Positions 14,264 through 23,237 of a stretch of 33,429 bases of DNA are shown piece by piece (the first letter of the stretch is position 1; every line of letters starts with the position of its first letter). The position numbers were made by a program, and so were the translations under genes. Source of the stretch: Bacillota bacterium (lineage in GTDB: Bacteria > Acidobacteriota > Terriglobia > Acidiferrales > UBA7541). Under the pieces are notes generated by a model that was not told the DNA's origin, searched no databases, and saw only the letters and a program-made list of their open reading frames with translations. The stretch is taken from contig JAIMBE010000010.1 of assembly GCA_023511565.1 (NCBI GenBank), positions 1 to 33,429 on the forward strand. The letters run 5' to 3'.

Positions 14264-14737
14264 ATGCAGAAGAATCGCGCGTACCCGGATCGGCCGGTGG
14301 TGGGCGTGGGCGGGGTGGTCATCCGCGACGACCGAGCCCTGTTGATTCGCCGCGGCTCGGAACCACTGAAGGGACAATGGTCCATCCCGGGCGGCTTGCT
14401 GGAACTGGGCGAAACCCTCGAGGAAGGGGTGCGTCGCGAGCTGCGCGAGGAAACTGGCCTGAACGTCCGTGTGCTCGAGCTGATCGAAGTCTTCGAGCGC
14501 ATTTTTCCCGAGCCCGAGCCCGGCCGGTCGCCTTCGGCCCACCGGCCCCGCCCCCGCTATCATTACGTCATCCTCGATTATCTCTGCGAAGCCCCGGAGG
14601 GCGCGCCGCGGGCCGGGGGCGATGTCACCCACGTTGCCTTTGCTGCCGAAGCTGAGCTCGACCAGTTTCACCTGACGCCCACGGCGCTGCGGGTGCTGCG
14701 CAAAGCCTTTGCGATGGCGCGGCGGCGCGCACTTTGA
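14264..14737 (+). CDS. Nudix hydrolase
   Basis: The 157-residue protein contains a complete Nudix box at about 43-66 (GGLLELGETLEEGV, then RRELREETGL), which binds magnesium and cleaves nucleoside-diphosphate-linked substrates. The fold starts with VVGVGGVVIRDDRALLIRRG and includes GQWSIPGG, as in ADP-ribose pyrophosphatase or MutT-like enzymes. A proline/arginine-rich loop at about residues 83-97 (PEPEPGRSPSAHRPRPR) interrupts the second half. The substrate cannot be predicted. The gene stands alone on the plus strand, divergent from the LysW-like gene and convergent with the cis-prenyltransferase-like gene. Its ribosome site is weak. Confidence 0.9.
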   Translation: MQKNRAYPDRPVVGVGGVVIRDDRALLIRRGSEPLKGQWSIPGGLLELGETLEEGVRRELREETGLNVRVLELIEVFERIFPEPEPGRSPSAHRPRPRYHYVILDYLCEAPEGAPRAGGDVTHVAFAAEAELDQFHLTPTALRVLRKAFAMARRRAL

Positions 14738-14752
14738 CGAGCACGGCCCGGC

Positions 14753-15481
14753 TCAGTCCGCTGCGACCGAAGCCAACGTAGGCAGCCGGGGCTCGGGCGA
14801 ACCACAATGCCACGCGACCGCACTGCGCAAATCCTCCGGCGTACAATCGGGCCAGAGCTTGGGGGTGAAATACAGCTCGGCGCGGGCCGATTCCCACAGC
14901 AGGAAATCATCCAGGCACGGCCGGCCGCCGGTGCCGATCAGCAGGTCCACGTCAGGGACCGGTTCTCGGCGTGCGCCGCCGGCGAGCCACTGGCCGAAAG
15001 CCTGCGGGGAAACTTCCAACGCTGTGTACAACCGGCAAGCGGCGCGCAGCAGGGTTTCGCGGGCCGAGTAATCCACGGCCAGTCGGAAGCGCAGTCGGTC
15101 GCCACAGCTCGTGGCCGATTCTGCCTCCGCGATGGCCTGGCGCAGCCCGTGCGGAATCCGGTCGCGCCGGCCGATGACCTCCAAACGAATCCCCCGACGC
15201 GCCCAGCGTGGGGCTTCTTCCCGGAGAAATTCGCGCAGCAGGTCGAACAGGAATTCCGCCTCGGCACTCGGCAGCTGCCAGATGCGCACCGAGCAACCCA
15301 GCACGGTTAGGGTGCCGATGCCGCAGGAGGGTGCAGCGCGGACGAGCCGGCGCAACGCATCGAGCGCGAATCCGTAGCCGAGCGGTTCGGGCAGCGCGCG
15401 TGCGCGGGCCCAGCGGCGGCTGCCGCCGGGTCGCAACGCCACATGGAGTCGACGGTGCAGGTTGCGGGGTTGGGCCGACAC
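14753..15481 (-). CDS. Cis-prenyltransferase (UppS) homologue lacking catalytic residues
   Basis: The 242-residue protein has the shape of undecaprenyl diphosphate synthase, but key residues are gone. The catalytic MDGNGRWA is here RPGGSRRWA, with Gly replacing the essential Asp. FSTENW is CSVRIW. The isopentenyl-diphosphate site RTGGExRxSNFLLW is GTGGRPCLDDFLLW, losing both Arg and the Ser; the later Glu (ARAELYFT) is kept. It therefore is probably not an active synthase on its own. It could be a non-catalytic partner, as NgBR is for eukaryotic cis-prenyltransferases, or act on another ligand. The GTG start at 15481 is the best of several; its ribosome site is poor. It follows, after 53 bases, a glycosyltransferase of the polyprenyl-phosphate type. 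Confidence 0.75.
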   Translation of the reverse strand: MSAQPRNLHRRLHVALRPGGSRRWARARALPEPLGYGFALDALRRLVRAAPSCGIGTLTVLGCSVRIWQLPSAEAEFLFDLLREFLREEAPRWARRGIRLEVIGRRDRIPHGLRQAIAEAESATSCGDRLRFRLAVDYSARETLLRAACRLYTALEVSPQAFGQWLAGGARREPVPDVDLLIGTGGRPCLDDFLLWESARAELYFTPKLWPDCTPEDLRSAVAWHCGSPEPRLPTLASVAAD

Positions 15482-15534
15482 GAGGGGAGGGTAGCATTTG
15501 GGTTTCAGTTTGTCAAGTACTTTGCATAATGAAG

Positions 15535-16293
15535 TTAATGCCGGCCGGGACCCTGTTCCACACGGGGATAGTGGCCCAGAAATGCGTGGATCCGGATGCA
15601 CAGCAAATCAACCACCATGCGCAGCCCGTCCCGGATCACATGCACGCGGCTGTCCGGATCATGCGACCAACGCACGGGAACCTCGATCACGCGCAGACCG
15701 TGTCGCAGCGCCAGGAAGAGAATTTCCGGGTCGAATCCGAAACGCTCGATGCGCTGCTGCACGAACAGAATGCGCGCCGGCTCGCGTCGGAACGCTTTGA
15801 AGCCACACTGCGTATCGTGGAAGGGAACGCCGCTCAGCAGCTTCGTGGCCCAGTTGAAGGCAATGCCGGCACGCTTGCGCCACCAGGGTTGATGCCGCAG
15901 AATCAGGCTGCGGTCCACCGCCCGCGAGCCGATCGCGACATCGTAGTCCACCAGTGCAGCGAGCAGTTTGTCCGCTTCTTCGATGGGGGCCGAAAGATCG
16001 GCGTCGGTAAACAGGGCCAGCCGCCCCGTCGCCGCCAGCATGCCCGCGCGCACGCTGTAGCCTTTGCCGCGATTGCCCGGGTTCGACAGCAGGCGCAGTT
16101 CCGGGAACCGGGCGGCCAGCTGGCGCACGAGCTGCGCGGTCGCATCGGTCGAGCCGTCATCGACGACGATCACTTCCCCGCGCAGGCCGCGCGCGACGAG
16201 ATACGCAAACACCTGGGGCAGCGTGCGGGCCAGCCGCCGTTCTTCATTGAAGGCGGGGATGACCACAGAGAGATCCGGCGCTGGCGCAGTCAT
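15535..16293 (-). CDS. Family 2 glycosyltransferase, dolichyl-phosphate glucosyltransferase-like
   Basis: The 252-residue GT-A enzyme resembles ALG5/DPM1-type transferases that move a sugar from a nucleotide donor to a polyprenyl phosphate. Visible motifs are LSVVIPAFNEE at the start, VIVVDDGSTDAT, the metal-binding FTDADLSAP, and FHDTQCGFKAFRRE, typical of the dolichyl-phosphate-glucose/mannose subgroup. There is no membrane segment after the catalytic domain, so it probably sits on the cytoplasmic face of the membrane. The start at ATG 16293 overlaps the pcm stop (ATGA), and AGAAGG lies just upstream. The next gene downstream is a cis-prenyltransferase homologue, which hints at a shared polyprenyl-lipid role. 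Confidence 0.88.
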   Translation of the reverse strand: MTAPAPDLSVVIPAFNEERRLARTLPQVFAYLVARGLRGEVIVVDDGSTDATAQLVRQLAARFPELRLLSNPGNRGKGYSVRAGMLAATGRLALFTDADLSAPIEEADKLLAALVDYDVAIGSRAVDRSLILRHQPWWRKRAGIAFNWATKLLSGVPFHDTQCGFKAFRREPARILFVQQRIERFGFDPEILFLALRHGLRVIEVPVRWSHDPDSRVHVIRDGLRMVVDLLCIRIHAFLGHYPRVEQGPGRH

Positions 16294-17000
16294 TGACCTT
16301 CTGTTTCGGGCCATCCATACTGGCCCCGCAGGGGAACAAAACGGCAGTAATTCACCACCCGGGTCGAGATCTGCGTTCCGTGTTTGCGCACCTGCCAGAG
16401 CTCCTGCTGGTGTTCGTCGCCGACCGGGATCACCAGACGGCCGCCTTCTGCGAGTTGTTCGAGCAGCGGGGGTGGGATGCGCGGCGCCGCGGCCGTGACT
16501 ACGATTGCGTCAAAGGGCGCCTGCTCCGGCCATCCCAGTGTGCCATCCCCGATGCGCACGTGCACATTGGAAAGGCCCAGCCGCACCAGCCGTTCGATGG
16601 CCGCGCGCGCCAGGACTTCGCGCTGCTCGATCGTAAAGACTTCGCGTGCCAGCCGGGCGAGCACGGCCGCCTGATAGCCCGACCCGGTGCCGACTTCGAG
16701 CACGCGTTCACCACCGGTCAATTCCAGTGCTTCGGTCATCACCGCAACCATGTACGGCTGCGAGATGGTCTGCCCCTCCCCGACGGGCAGCGGCTGGTCG
16801 GTGTAGGCCAGCGGCCTGATTTCCTCCGGCACAAACGCGTCTCGGGGCACCGTGCGCATAGCGTCCAGTACGCGCGGATCTGAGATGCCGCGCGCGACCA
16901 GCTGTTCTTCCACCATAGCCTGCCGCAGGGCCGCGTAGTCGGCCGGTGGCGCCCCGGAGCCGTTGACCTTGCTGCGCCGGTTGCGGAACCAACTCGTCAT
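16290..17000 (-). CDS. pcm: Protein-L-isoaspartate O-methyltransferase
   Basis: Pcm uses S-adenosylmethionine to methylate isoaspartyl residues in aged proteins and so starts their repair. The 236-residue protein shows the family N-terminal pattern (MVEEQLVARGISDPRVLDAM, then VPRDAFVPEE), GEGQTISQPYMVAVMTEAL, and SAM motif I (VLEVGTGSGYQAAVLARLA). IVVTAAAPRIPPPLLEQLAEG is the conserved later stretch. The ATG at 17000 overlaps the stop of the DUF72 gene (ATGA), and the stop overlaps the glycosyltransferase ATG, so the three are translated as a coupled set. It is cytoplasmic, with a basic N-terminal extension of about 25 residues. Confidence 0.95.
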   Translation of the reverse strand: MTSWFRNRRSKVNGSGAPPADYAALRQAMVEEQLVARGISDPRVLDAMRTVPRDAFVPEEIRPLAYTDQPLPVGEGQTISQPYMVAVMTEALELTGGERVLEVGTGSGYQAAVLARLAREVFTIEQREVLARAAIERLVRLGLSNVHVRIGDGTLGWPEQAPFDAIVVTAAAPRIPPPLLEQLAEGGRLVIPVGDEHQQELWQVRKHGTQISTRVVNYCRFVPLRGQYGWPETEGQ

Positions 17001-17812
17001 CTCACGCGCCGAACCTTCCGCGGCCGTTTTCGCTTCGCACGCGTGCGCCGGGGTTCGTCGGCAGCTGCGCGCAGCAGACGGCGAACCTGCTGGCGCAACG
17101 TGCGTGCATTTGCGATCGCGTGACCGTGAAAATCGTTGTTGAAATAGACAAACGCGGGCTTCTTCCACCGCACCAGTCTTCGGGCCCAGACGGCGAGCTG
17201 CGCCGGCGTGTAGCGCGAACGGTAGAGCTGTTCACGGCCGTGGAAGCGAACGTAGAGAAAATCCGCAGTGACCACCCGTGCCGAAGGGAAACGTTCGCCG
17301 CAATCGGCCATGCACAGGGCAATGCCCTGGCGGCGCAGCAGCGCCAGCGGCCGCTTTGCAAACCAGCTGCGATGCCGTGGTTCGACAGCATACCGCAGAC
17401 CGGGTGGCAGCCAGCCGAGGAAACGTTTCACCACACGGGCATCGAAGGGCAAGCTGGGGGGCAGCTGAAACAGGATGACGCCCAGCCGATCGCCCAGCGC
17501 GGCCACCGACTGCAGAAACCGCTGCAACGGCGTGCGCCGCTGCAACCGCGTCTGATGCGTGATCTCCCGATGCGCCTTCACGGCCCACAGGAATCCCGCA
17601 GGCGATTGTTGCCGCCAGCGAGACCAGGTCCCCGGCCGGATGCGGCGGTAGAAACTGGCATTCAGCTCGACGGTGGGAAATCGCTTCTGATAGTACGCCA
17701 GCCACTGGCGGGCAGGGAGCGCAGGAGGATAGAAGCGCCCGCGCCAGTGGCCGTAGCTCCAGCCCGAAGTGCCAATGCGGATTTCCTCGGCTGTGAACGT
17801 GCGGTGGGACAT
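16997..17812 (-). CDS. DUF72 family protein (YecE-like)
   Basis: This 271-residue TIM-barrel protein of the DUF72 family has no established biochemical role. Family signatures are IRIGTSGWSYGHWRGRFYP at the start, VELNASFYRRIRPGTWSRW, GVILFQLPPSLPFD and YVRFHGREQLYRSRYT, followed by FVYFNNDFHGHAIANA. The last 30 or so residues are an Arg/Lys-rich tail that most family members lack and that could bind nucleic acid. It starts a three-gene coupled run (DUF72, pcm, glycosyltransferase). The stop of the upstream aminotransferase gene lies 12 bases before its ATG, so it probably shares that transcript as well. Confidence 0.88.
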   Translation of the reverse strand: MSHRTFTAEEIRIGTSGWSYGHWRGRFYPPALPARQWLAYYQKRFPTVELNASFYRRIRPGTWSRWRQQSPAGFLWAVKAHREITHQTRLQRRTPLQRFLQSVAALGDRLGVILFQLPPSLPFDARVVKRFLGWLPPGLRYAVEPRHRSWFAKRPLALLRRQGIALCMADCGERFPSARVVTADFLYVRFHGREQLYRSRYTPAQLAVWARRLVRWKKPAFVYFNNDFHGHAIANARTLRQQVRRLLRAAADEPRRTRAKRKRPRKVRRVR

Positions 17813-17824
17813 GGCAGGTGCGAA

Positions 17825-19030
17825 TCAATCGGTCTGGGCCGTCGAGCCGGCGACCTCCGCTGCCGTGTGGCGTCGCCAGGCGCCGGTGCGCAGAATGGTT
17901 TCGATCTGGTCGAGTGCGTACTCCAGTTCCTCGTCGCGATTGTAGAAGTGCGGCGAAAGGCGAATCCCGGCACCCGGCCGGTAGTCCACCAGGATGTCCC
18001 GAGCGAGCAGCTCACGTTCCACTTCACGCGCATGCGGACAGGCGATGGAAACGGTTCCTCCGCGTTCGGCCGGGTCGAGCGGGGTGTGCACGCGCCAGCC
18101 CCGTGCGCGCGCTCCCTCGAACAACCGTGCCGTCTGTCGAAGGGAGTTAGCCCGAATCGCTTCCACGCCGACCCGGGCCACGATGTCCAGTCCGGGCTGG
18201 CAGGCGTAGAGAGCCGGGATGTTGGTCGTGCCGTTCAAGAAACGGAACGCATCGTCGCGCAGCTCGATGGGCCCCACGTCGAAATCGAACGGCCGGCGAT
18301 GGGCGAACCAGCCGGTAAACGTCGGCCGGAGTTGCGCCTGCAAATCCGGCCGCACGTACAGGTACGCCACTCCGGGACCGCCGCACAGCCATTTCAGCAC
18401 ACCGCCGACGGCAAAATCGGTCTTCAGTTGCTGTACATCCACGGGCACGGTGCCGACAGCCTGGAACAGGTCGAGCACGACGTAGGCCCCGACGCGGTGG
18501 GCGCGCTCGATCAGGGCCCGTGCATCCACCAGGCAGGCGCTGCGAAACAGCACGTAGCTGACCGGCACGAGCAGCGTGGTTTCGTCGATCGCCGCCAGGA
18601 ACGTTTCGAGCGGCAGTCGCAGACCGTCTTCGCTGGGCACCACTTCGATGCGCGCGCCGCGGGCGGCCTGCGCGCGGTAGAAGTACAGCAAGGAGGGAAA
18701 TTCGCAGTCCGAAAGGACGATTTTGTTCCGGCGCCCGGTGAAATCAAAACAGGAGCTGATGACCGCCTGCGTGGTGGTCACGTTCGGGTGCACGGAAACG
18801 GTACCCGGCGGGGCACCAATCAAACGACCAATCTTCGCGCCGACGTCAGCCGCCAGATTCCACCAGACCTCTTCCCAGGCACGAACGCCGCGCGTGGCCC
18901 ACAGTTCCGCATATTCCTGCAGCTTGGCTGTCACACCCCGCGGCATGGCGCCCAGCGAATTGCTGATCAGATACGTGGTGCGCTCCAGAATCGGGAACTC
19001 TGAGCGCCAATGGAGCAGATGGTCATTCAT
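17825..19030 (-). CDS. Class V PLP-dependent aminotransferase, kynureninase-like
   Basis: The 401-residue enzyme belongs to the class V aminotransferase/kynureninase/cysteine desulfurase fold. VGGVLKWLCGGPGVAYLYV holds the likely PLP lysine, VSVHPNVTTTQAVIS lies in the cofactor region, and DLFQAVGTVPVDVQ carries the conserved Asp and Gln part of the site. FLNGTTNIPALYA and the C-terminal YNRDEELEYALDQI also fit the kynureninase-like group. No cysteine-desulfurase loop is evident. The exact substrate is unknown. ATG 19030 is chosen because a GGAGG ribosome site sits right ahead of it; the open frame upstream is not protein-like. Downstream genes follow closely. Confidence 0.85.
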   Translation of the reverse strand: MNDHLLHWRSEFPILERTTYLISNSLGAMPRGVTAKLQEYAELWATRGVRAWEEVWWNLAADVGAKIGRLIGAPPGTVSVHPNVTTTQAVISSCFDFTGRRNKIVLSDCEFPSLLYFYRAQAARGARIEVVPSEDGLRLPLETFLAAIDETTLLVPVSYVLFRSACLVDARALIERAHRVGAYVVLDLFQAVGTVPVDVQQLKTDFAVGGVLKWLCGGPGVAYLYVRPDLQAQLRPTFTGWFAHRRPFDFDVGPIELRDDAFRFLNGTTNIPALYACQPGLDIVARVGVEAIRANSLRQTARLFEGARARGWRVHTPLDPAERGGTVSIACPHAREVERELLARDILVDYRPGAGIRLSPHFYNRDEELEYALDQIETILRTGAWRRHTAAEVAGSTAQTD

Positions 19031-19277
19031 GGAAACCTCCAGCCGTAGAAACCCTGCACCCGGCTGGTCGTTCTGCGGCGACCCCGTCTGAAACTCCGAG
19101 AAAAGGTAACACACCGACCCTGCAGACGCCACGGCGCGTGCCGACCGCACGCCGCGGCGGAGGTGGTTCCGGCAGAAACGTGGGGGCACAGAACGGGGCG
19201 CTCGCGAAGACCGGCAAAATCCCGTGCGGTGCGGGCCTCGCGCCGGGGGCTCGAAGCGGATCCGTCGGGCAGGCGCG

Positions 19278-22200
19278 TCAATCGAACCGGCGTTTGAATT
19301 TGATGTCGAAGCCAAAGGTCGCGTTCTGGTCGCGCAGGGCGACGATGGCGAGATCCCGCGTGATGTTGTATTCGAACTGAATGATCTGCTCCTGTGCCGA
19401 GCTGACGTTGGTCACATAGGTGATGGTCAGGTCGCGGGTGATCTGCTGTTCGAGGGTGATTCTGGCCGTGGCGTTTTGTTCCGTGCCCGTGGCGGCCACA
19501 AAAGGATCCACGCGAAAGCGGGTGATGCCAAACAGACGTTCCAGACGGCCGGTGACCTGACTGGAGATGGCTTCCGAGAGCAGCGCACCCGCACCCAGCT
19601 CCGGCGACGTCTCCGCCGTGGCACGGCGCAGCTCGGTCTCTTCGCCCGTGCGGCCCAGGGCGAGGAGTGTGAGGATATCGCTGGGCGGCAGCGGTGGGTC
19701 GGAACGATAGGACAGGCTGAGTTTGTCGGTCCGGCCGGTCACGTTCAATGTGATTTCGTACTGGCGGACGGTAGTCTGGGCTTCGACGTCGATGTCCGGG
19801 TTGATGCGGAACGGATTGGAGAAATTCAAATCGCCACGCAAGACCCGATACCGATTGCCCCGCAGCGTCATCTCGCCGCTCAGCAGGTGGACGTGGCCGA
19901 GCAGAATGGGCTGTTCCCAGGTGCCACGCACGCGCAGGCTGGCTTCGCTTTCAAAGCGCGCGCCGGTCCATTCCACGCGGGCGTCGGGCGTGGAAAAGGC
20001 CTCGACGTCGAACTGCAGATTGCGCAGGAATCCGGAGGTCGTGGGCGGCGCCTGGGGGGTGACGGGAGAGGTCACAAGCCAACCCGTCAGATCGAGTCCC
20101 TCGGACATAAACAACCGCTCGACCGTCACGCGGCCGCTGAGCAGGCCGCCGCGCGTGGTGCCGGCAAGCCGCAGCGTGCCACCGGCCAGCCAGCTCATGC
20201 CTTCCGGATAACGGATGCGGACGCGCTCGGCGCGCGCGCTGATTTCAAAGCGCACCGGCCGCTCTCCGTAGCTGACCGTGCCGTCCAGCCGCAGCGTGCC
20301 ACCGCCGGATTCCGCACGCACGCCTTCAAAGACCAGGCGGCTGCGGTCAAAAAGGAAATCGCCGTTCAGGTGGCTCAACCCGACGGGCAACTCGCCATAG
20401 GTGGCCGAAGCCTCGCGCACGGAGACGCGGCCCGTAATGCGCGGGCTGGTGAAGGTGCCTTCGATGGCGCCGTTGACCTGGGCGACTCCGCGGGCATCCA
20501 GGTCCGCGTCGAAGCCACGGACCAGGCGCAGGTTGACCGCACCATTCAGGCGCAGGTCGAGCGTGCGGTCGCCGCTGAAGCGCACGAAGCCGGAAAGCGT
20601 GAAGTCGGTATCCGGTCCGCGGATATGAGCCTGCTCGAGGCGAATCTCCTCGCGGCGGTAGGCGAACCGCAAAGGTCCCTCGTTGCGCAGTCGCAGATAC
20701 TGGTAATCGAACTCCAGCCGGGAGATATCGGCTTCGATGACGAGTGTTTCCGGTCGCGCCATCTGGCCGGAGAGGTGGAAGCGGCCGTCCACGCGGCTGT
20801 CGCCGGTCAGCTCGCCGAGATGGAAGGCGGTTTCGATGAAGGCATCCAGGTCCACCCCTTCGACCGTCAGATCGCCTTGCATCGGATAGTCCCCGCTCAG
20901 GGTCATGGCCAACCGGCCGGAGATTCGGCCGGCGGGCAGCGAGGATTCCAAAACCACGTCCACGCGTTCGCCGTCGGCCGACAAACTGGCCTGCAGGCTG
21001 CCCAGGACGTCTTCCCCCACGGTCAGATTCACAATCCGCACCGAACCGGTACCCTGCGGCGCGCGCAGCGGGCCGCGTCCCCGCAACTGAAAGCTCAACT
21101 CCCCGCCCAGCGGCAGTCGCTCGGTTTGCACCGCTTGGATCCGTTCGACCGGCACGATGGCCCCGGCCACATCGAATTCGACGATCTGCTCGCGGAGGCG
21201 GTAGAGCAGATCGCCCGTGATGCGTCCGCGGCCAATGCGCAGTTCGGCGTTGGCCACACGCAGTTCATCTTTGCGCACGGTGAGCTGGCCACGAACGCGC
21301 TCCAGCACCTGGCCCCAGGCCGTCACGTCGGCCATGTCCACCAGCCCGGTCAGCTCCGGATCCCGGCGCGTGCCCCGCAGACGGAACTGGCCCGTGAGCA
21401 GACCGTGCACCGGGAAGCGGGTGTGGAACAGTTGCTGCAGTCCGTCGGTGGACGCGCGGACCAGGTTGGCTTCTGCGCCCCACTCGTGCTCCGGGCGAAA
21501 CTCCCAGTCGTCCAGCTCGAGCCAGAACTCCAACTCCGCAGCCGCCTCGCCGCGACGCGCCCGCGCCTGGACCAGGCGGAACCCGTCGGGCGAATAGTTG
21601 AGGTGGCCTTCGATCTCGTCCCACAACAGAGTGCCGTATGCGGCGCGGGTGGCGCGGAGGTGTCCGGCAAAGGTGGGATGACCCAGCCGTCCCGTCACGC
21701 GGCCGTTCCAGCGCACGCGCCCGAGAATCGGCACGCGCTCGGTGCCCGGCTCGCGCAAGGCGTAGATGAAATCGTTCCAGGGCTGCAGGTCTTCGGTGCG
21801 GAACTCCACGCGCAGCGCGCTGCCGGCCTGACCCAGGCGTCCATCGAAGGTGAGCACGCTTTCCGGCGTGGAGATTTCGCTCTGGTACAGCTCGACCGCG
21901 TCTTGATCCATCACGTAGTGGTAATGGAGCCGGGCGGTGACCGGCCGGCCGGCCTCCGGTGGAACGACCGGCGGCGCCCAGATGGAAATACCGCGGGACT
22001 CCACGCTTTTGAAGTCACGCAGCCAGGTGGTTTCCGCGTCTACGTCCATGCTGCCGCGCCAGCCGAGTGCGGCGACGGGCAGCGTCGGGTTGTCGACCGC
22101 CGCCAGCACTTCGGCCACACTCATGCCGCGCGCCTGTGAGGTGACGCGGAAGCGCTGGTCGGCCAAGGTGAATTCCAGCCGGCCGTGAATCACGCCGCCC

Positions 22201-23237
22201 AGTGCTCGGGCTTCGAACTCGGGCACGAGGATGCGCCCGTCGGCCAGCCGGTACTCACCACGGGTTTCGATGCCGCCCGCATGGAACCACGTGTAGCGCA
22301 GGGTGATCCCGCGCGCATGGTAGCGTCCCTGCAGATTCAGCGTGCCGGAGGTGTTGTCGAGCTGCCCGCTCAGGTCCACCAGACCGCTGGGGGAGTTCGG
22401 CTTGCGCAGGATCTCTCGCAGGTCTTCCAGATTCAGTTGCCCCTCGTAGCGTACCTGCCACTGCGGCCGGGCCAGAGTTTCTACGTTGGCCGTGACGACA
22501 AATGCGGAATGCGGCAGCGTCCAGCGCAGGTGCGACAGCAGAAACCGCTCGCGGGTGAGCGTGAATTCTCCTGCGATGTCGGTCGGGAACGGAAGATAGC
22601 GGCGCGCGACAACAACGAACTGCTTCCAGGCGAAGCGGCCGGTGTAACGCGGCTCAGCGTCGGCGGGCTGCTCATAGTCCAGCGCGAACTGGAAGCCGCC
22701 GCCTTCGGCCACCAGGGGCACACGCACGTGGTTGTAGAGGAGGTAGCCTTCGTTGACGCGGAGCCGGTCAATGGCGAGTTCAAACAGACGTTCGTGAAAC
22801 GGTTTGCCGGGCGTGGGCTGCCGGCGGAGGCGCGGTGCGGGGATGTTGCTTGTGCCCTGCTCATCGAACCGCACGTGCACGGCCGGACGGTCCAGCGTGA
22901 CTTCGTCCAGCGAGATCTGGCGCCGCACCAACGAATCGATGCGCACATCCACCACCAGGCGATCGGCGTGGAAGAACGGCGGCGTGCCAATCGGCTCGCG
23001 GCCGTGAATGGTCAGACCGTGCAGCTCGGCCCGCAAACCCAGCACCCGGAACCGGAAGGCCTGCAACTCGACTTGGCCACCCGCCAGGCGTTCGATCTGG
23101 CGCACGAGGGCTCCGCGCGCCCACCGCTCATCCAGTCCCGTGCGAACCAGAATGGCCACCGCACCGGCCAACAACAGGAGCAACAGGCCCGCAAGCCGGA
23201 GCCCCCAGGTAGCGCTTTGCTGGAGTCGTCGGCTCAT
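19278..23237 (-). CDS. tamB: TamB/DUF490 envelope biogenesis protein
   Basis: The 1319-residue AsmA-like protein is anchored by one N-terminal segment (LRLAGLLLLLLAGAVAILV) and otherwise made of repeated beta-rich sequence in the periplasm. The C-terminal DUF490/TamB region includes GEMTLRGNRYRVLRGDLNFS and LSYRSDPPLPPSDILTLLAL, both landmark TamB stretches, and ends in FGFDIKFKRRFD. TamB-type proteins span the periplasm and act in outer-membrane assembly and lipid transport together with an Omp85 protein. The ATG overlaps the stop of the SurA-like gene (ATGA, 23234-23237), and BamA precedes that, so the three form one translation-coupled operon. Its length is in the normal range for TamB. 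Confidence 0.92.
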   Translation of the reverse strand: MSRRLQQSATWGLRLAGLLLLLLAGAVAILVRTGLDERWARGALVRQIERLAGGQVELQAFRFRVLGLRAELHGLTIHGREPIGTPPFFHADRLVVDVRIDSLVRRQISLDEVTLDRPAVHVRFDEQGTSNIPAPRLRRQPTPGKPFHERLFELAIDRLRVNEGYLLYNHVRVPLVAEGGGFQFALDYEQPADAEPRYTGRFAWKQFVVVARRYLPFPTDIAGEFTLTRERFLLSHLRWTLPHSAFVVTANVETLARPQWQVRYEGQLNLEDLREILRKPNSPSGLVDLSGQLDNTSGTLNLQGRYHARGITLRYTWFHAGGIETRGEYRLADGRILVPEFEARALGGVIHGRLEFTLADQRFRVTSQARGMSVAEVLAAVDNPTLPVAALGWRGSMDVDAETTWLRDFKSVESRGISIWAPPVVPPEAGRPVTARLHYHYVMDQDAVELYQSEISTPESVLTFDGRLGQAGSALRVEFRTEDLQPWNDFIYALREPGTERVPILGRVRWNGRVTGRLGHPTFAGHLRATRAAYGTLLWDEIEGHLNYSPDGFRLVQARARRGEAAAELEFWLELDDWEFRPEHEWGAEANLVRASTDGLQQLFHTRFPVHGLLTGQFRLRGTRRDPELTGLVDMADVTAWGQVLERVRGQLTVRKDELRVANAELRIGRGRITGDLLYRLREQIVEFDVAGAIVPVERIQAVQTERLPLGGELSFQLRGRGPLRAPQGTGSVRIVNLTVGEDVLGSLQASLSADGERVDVVLESSLPAGRISGRLAMTLSGDYPMQGDLTVEGVDLDAFIETAFHLGELTGDSRVDGRFHLSGQMARPETLVIEADISRLEFDYQYLRLRNEGPLRFAYRREEIRLEQAHIRGPDTDFTLSGFVRFSGDRTLDLRLNGAVNLRLVRGFDADLDARGVAQVNGAIEGTFTSPRITGRVSVREASATYGELPVGLSHLNGDFLFDRSRLVFEGVRAESGGGTLRLDGTVSYGERPVRFEISARAERVRIRYPEGMSWLAGGTLRLAGTTRGGLLSGRVTVERLFMSEGLDLTGWLVTSPVTPQAPPTTSGFLRNLQFDVEAFSTPDARVEWTGARFESEASLRVRGTWEQPILLGHVHLLSGEMTLRGNRYRVLRGDLNFSNPFRINPDIDVEAQTTVRQYEITLNVTGRTDKLSLSYRSDPPLPPSDILTLLALGRTGEETELRRATAETSPELGAGALLSEAISSQVTGRLERLFGITRFRVDPFVAATGTEQNATARITLEQQITRDLTITYVTNVSSAQEQIIQFEYNITRDLAIVALRDQNATFGFDIKFKRRFD

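Noticed and set aside
17120-19003. 627-codon open frame on the plus strand
   Set aside because: Antisense to the DUF72 and aminotransferase genes, both with strong family motifs.
19224-22139. 971-codon open frame on the plus strand
   Set aside because: It is antisense to tamB, has no known motif and the composition expected of the complement of a G+C-rich gene.
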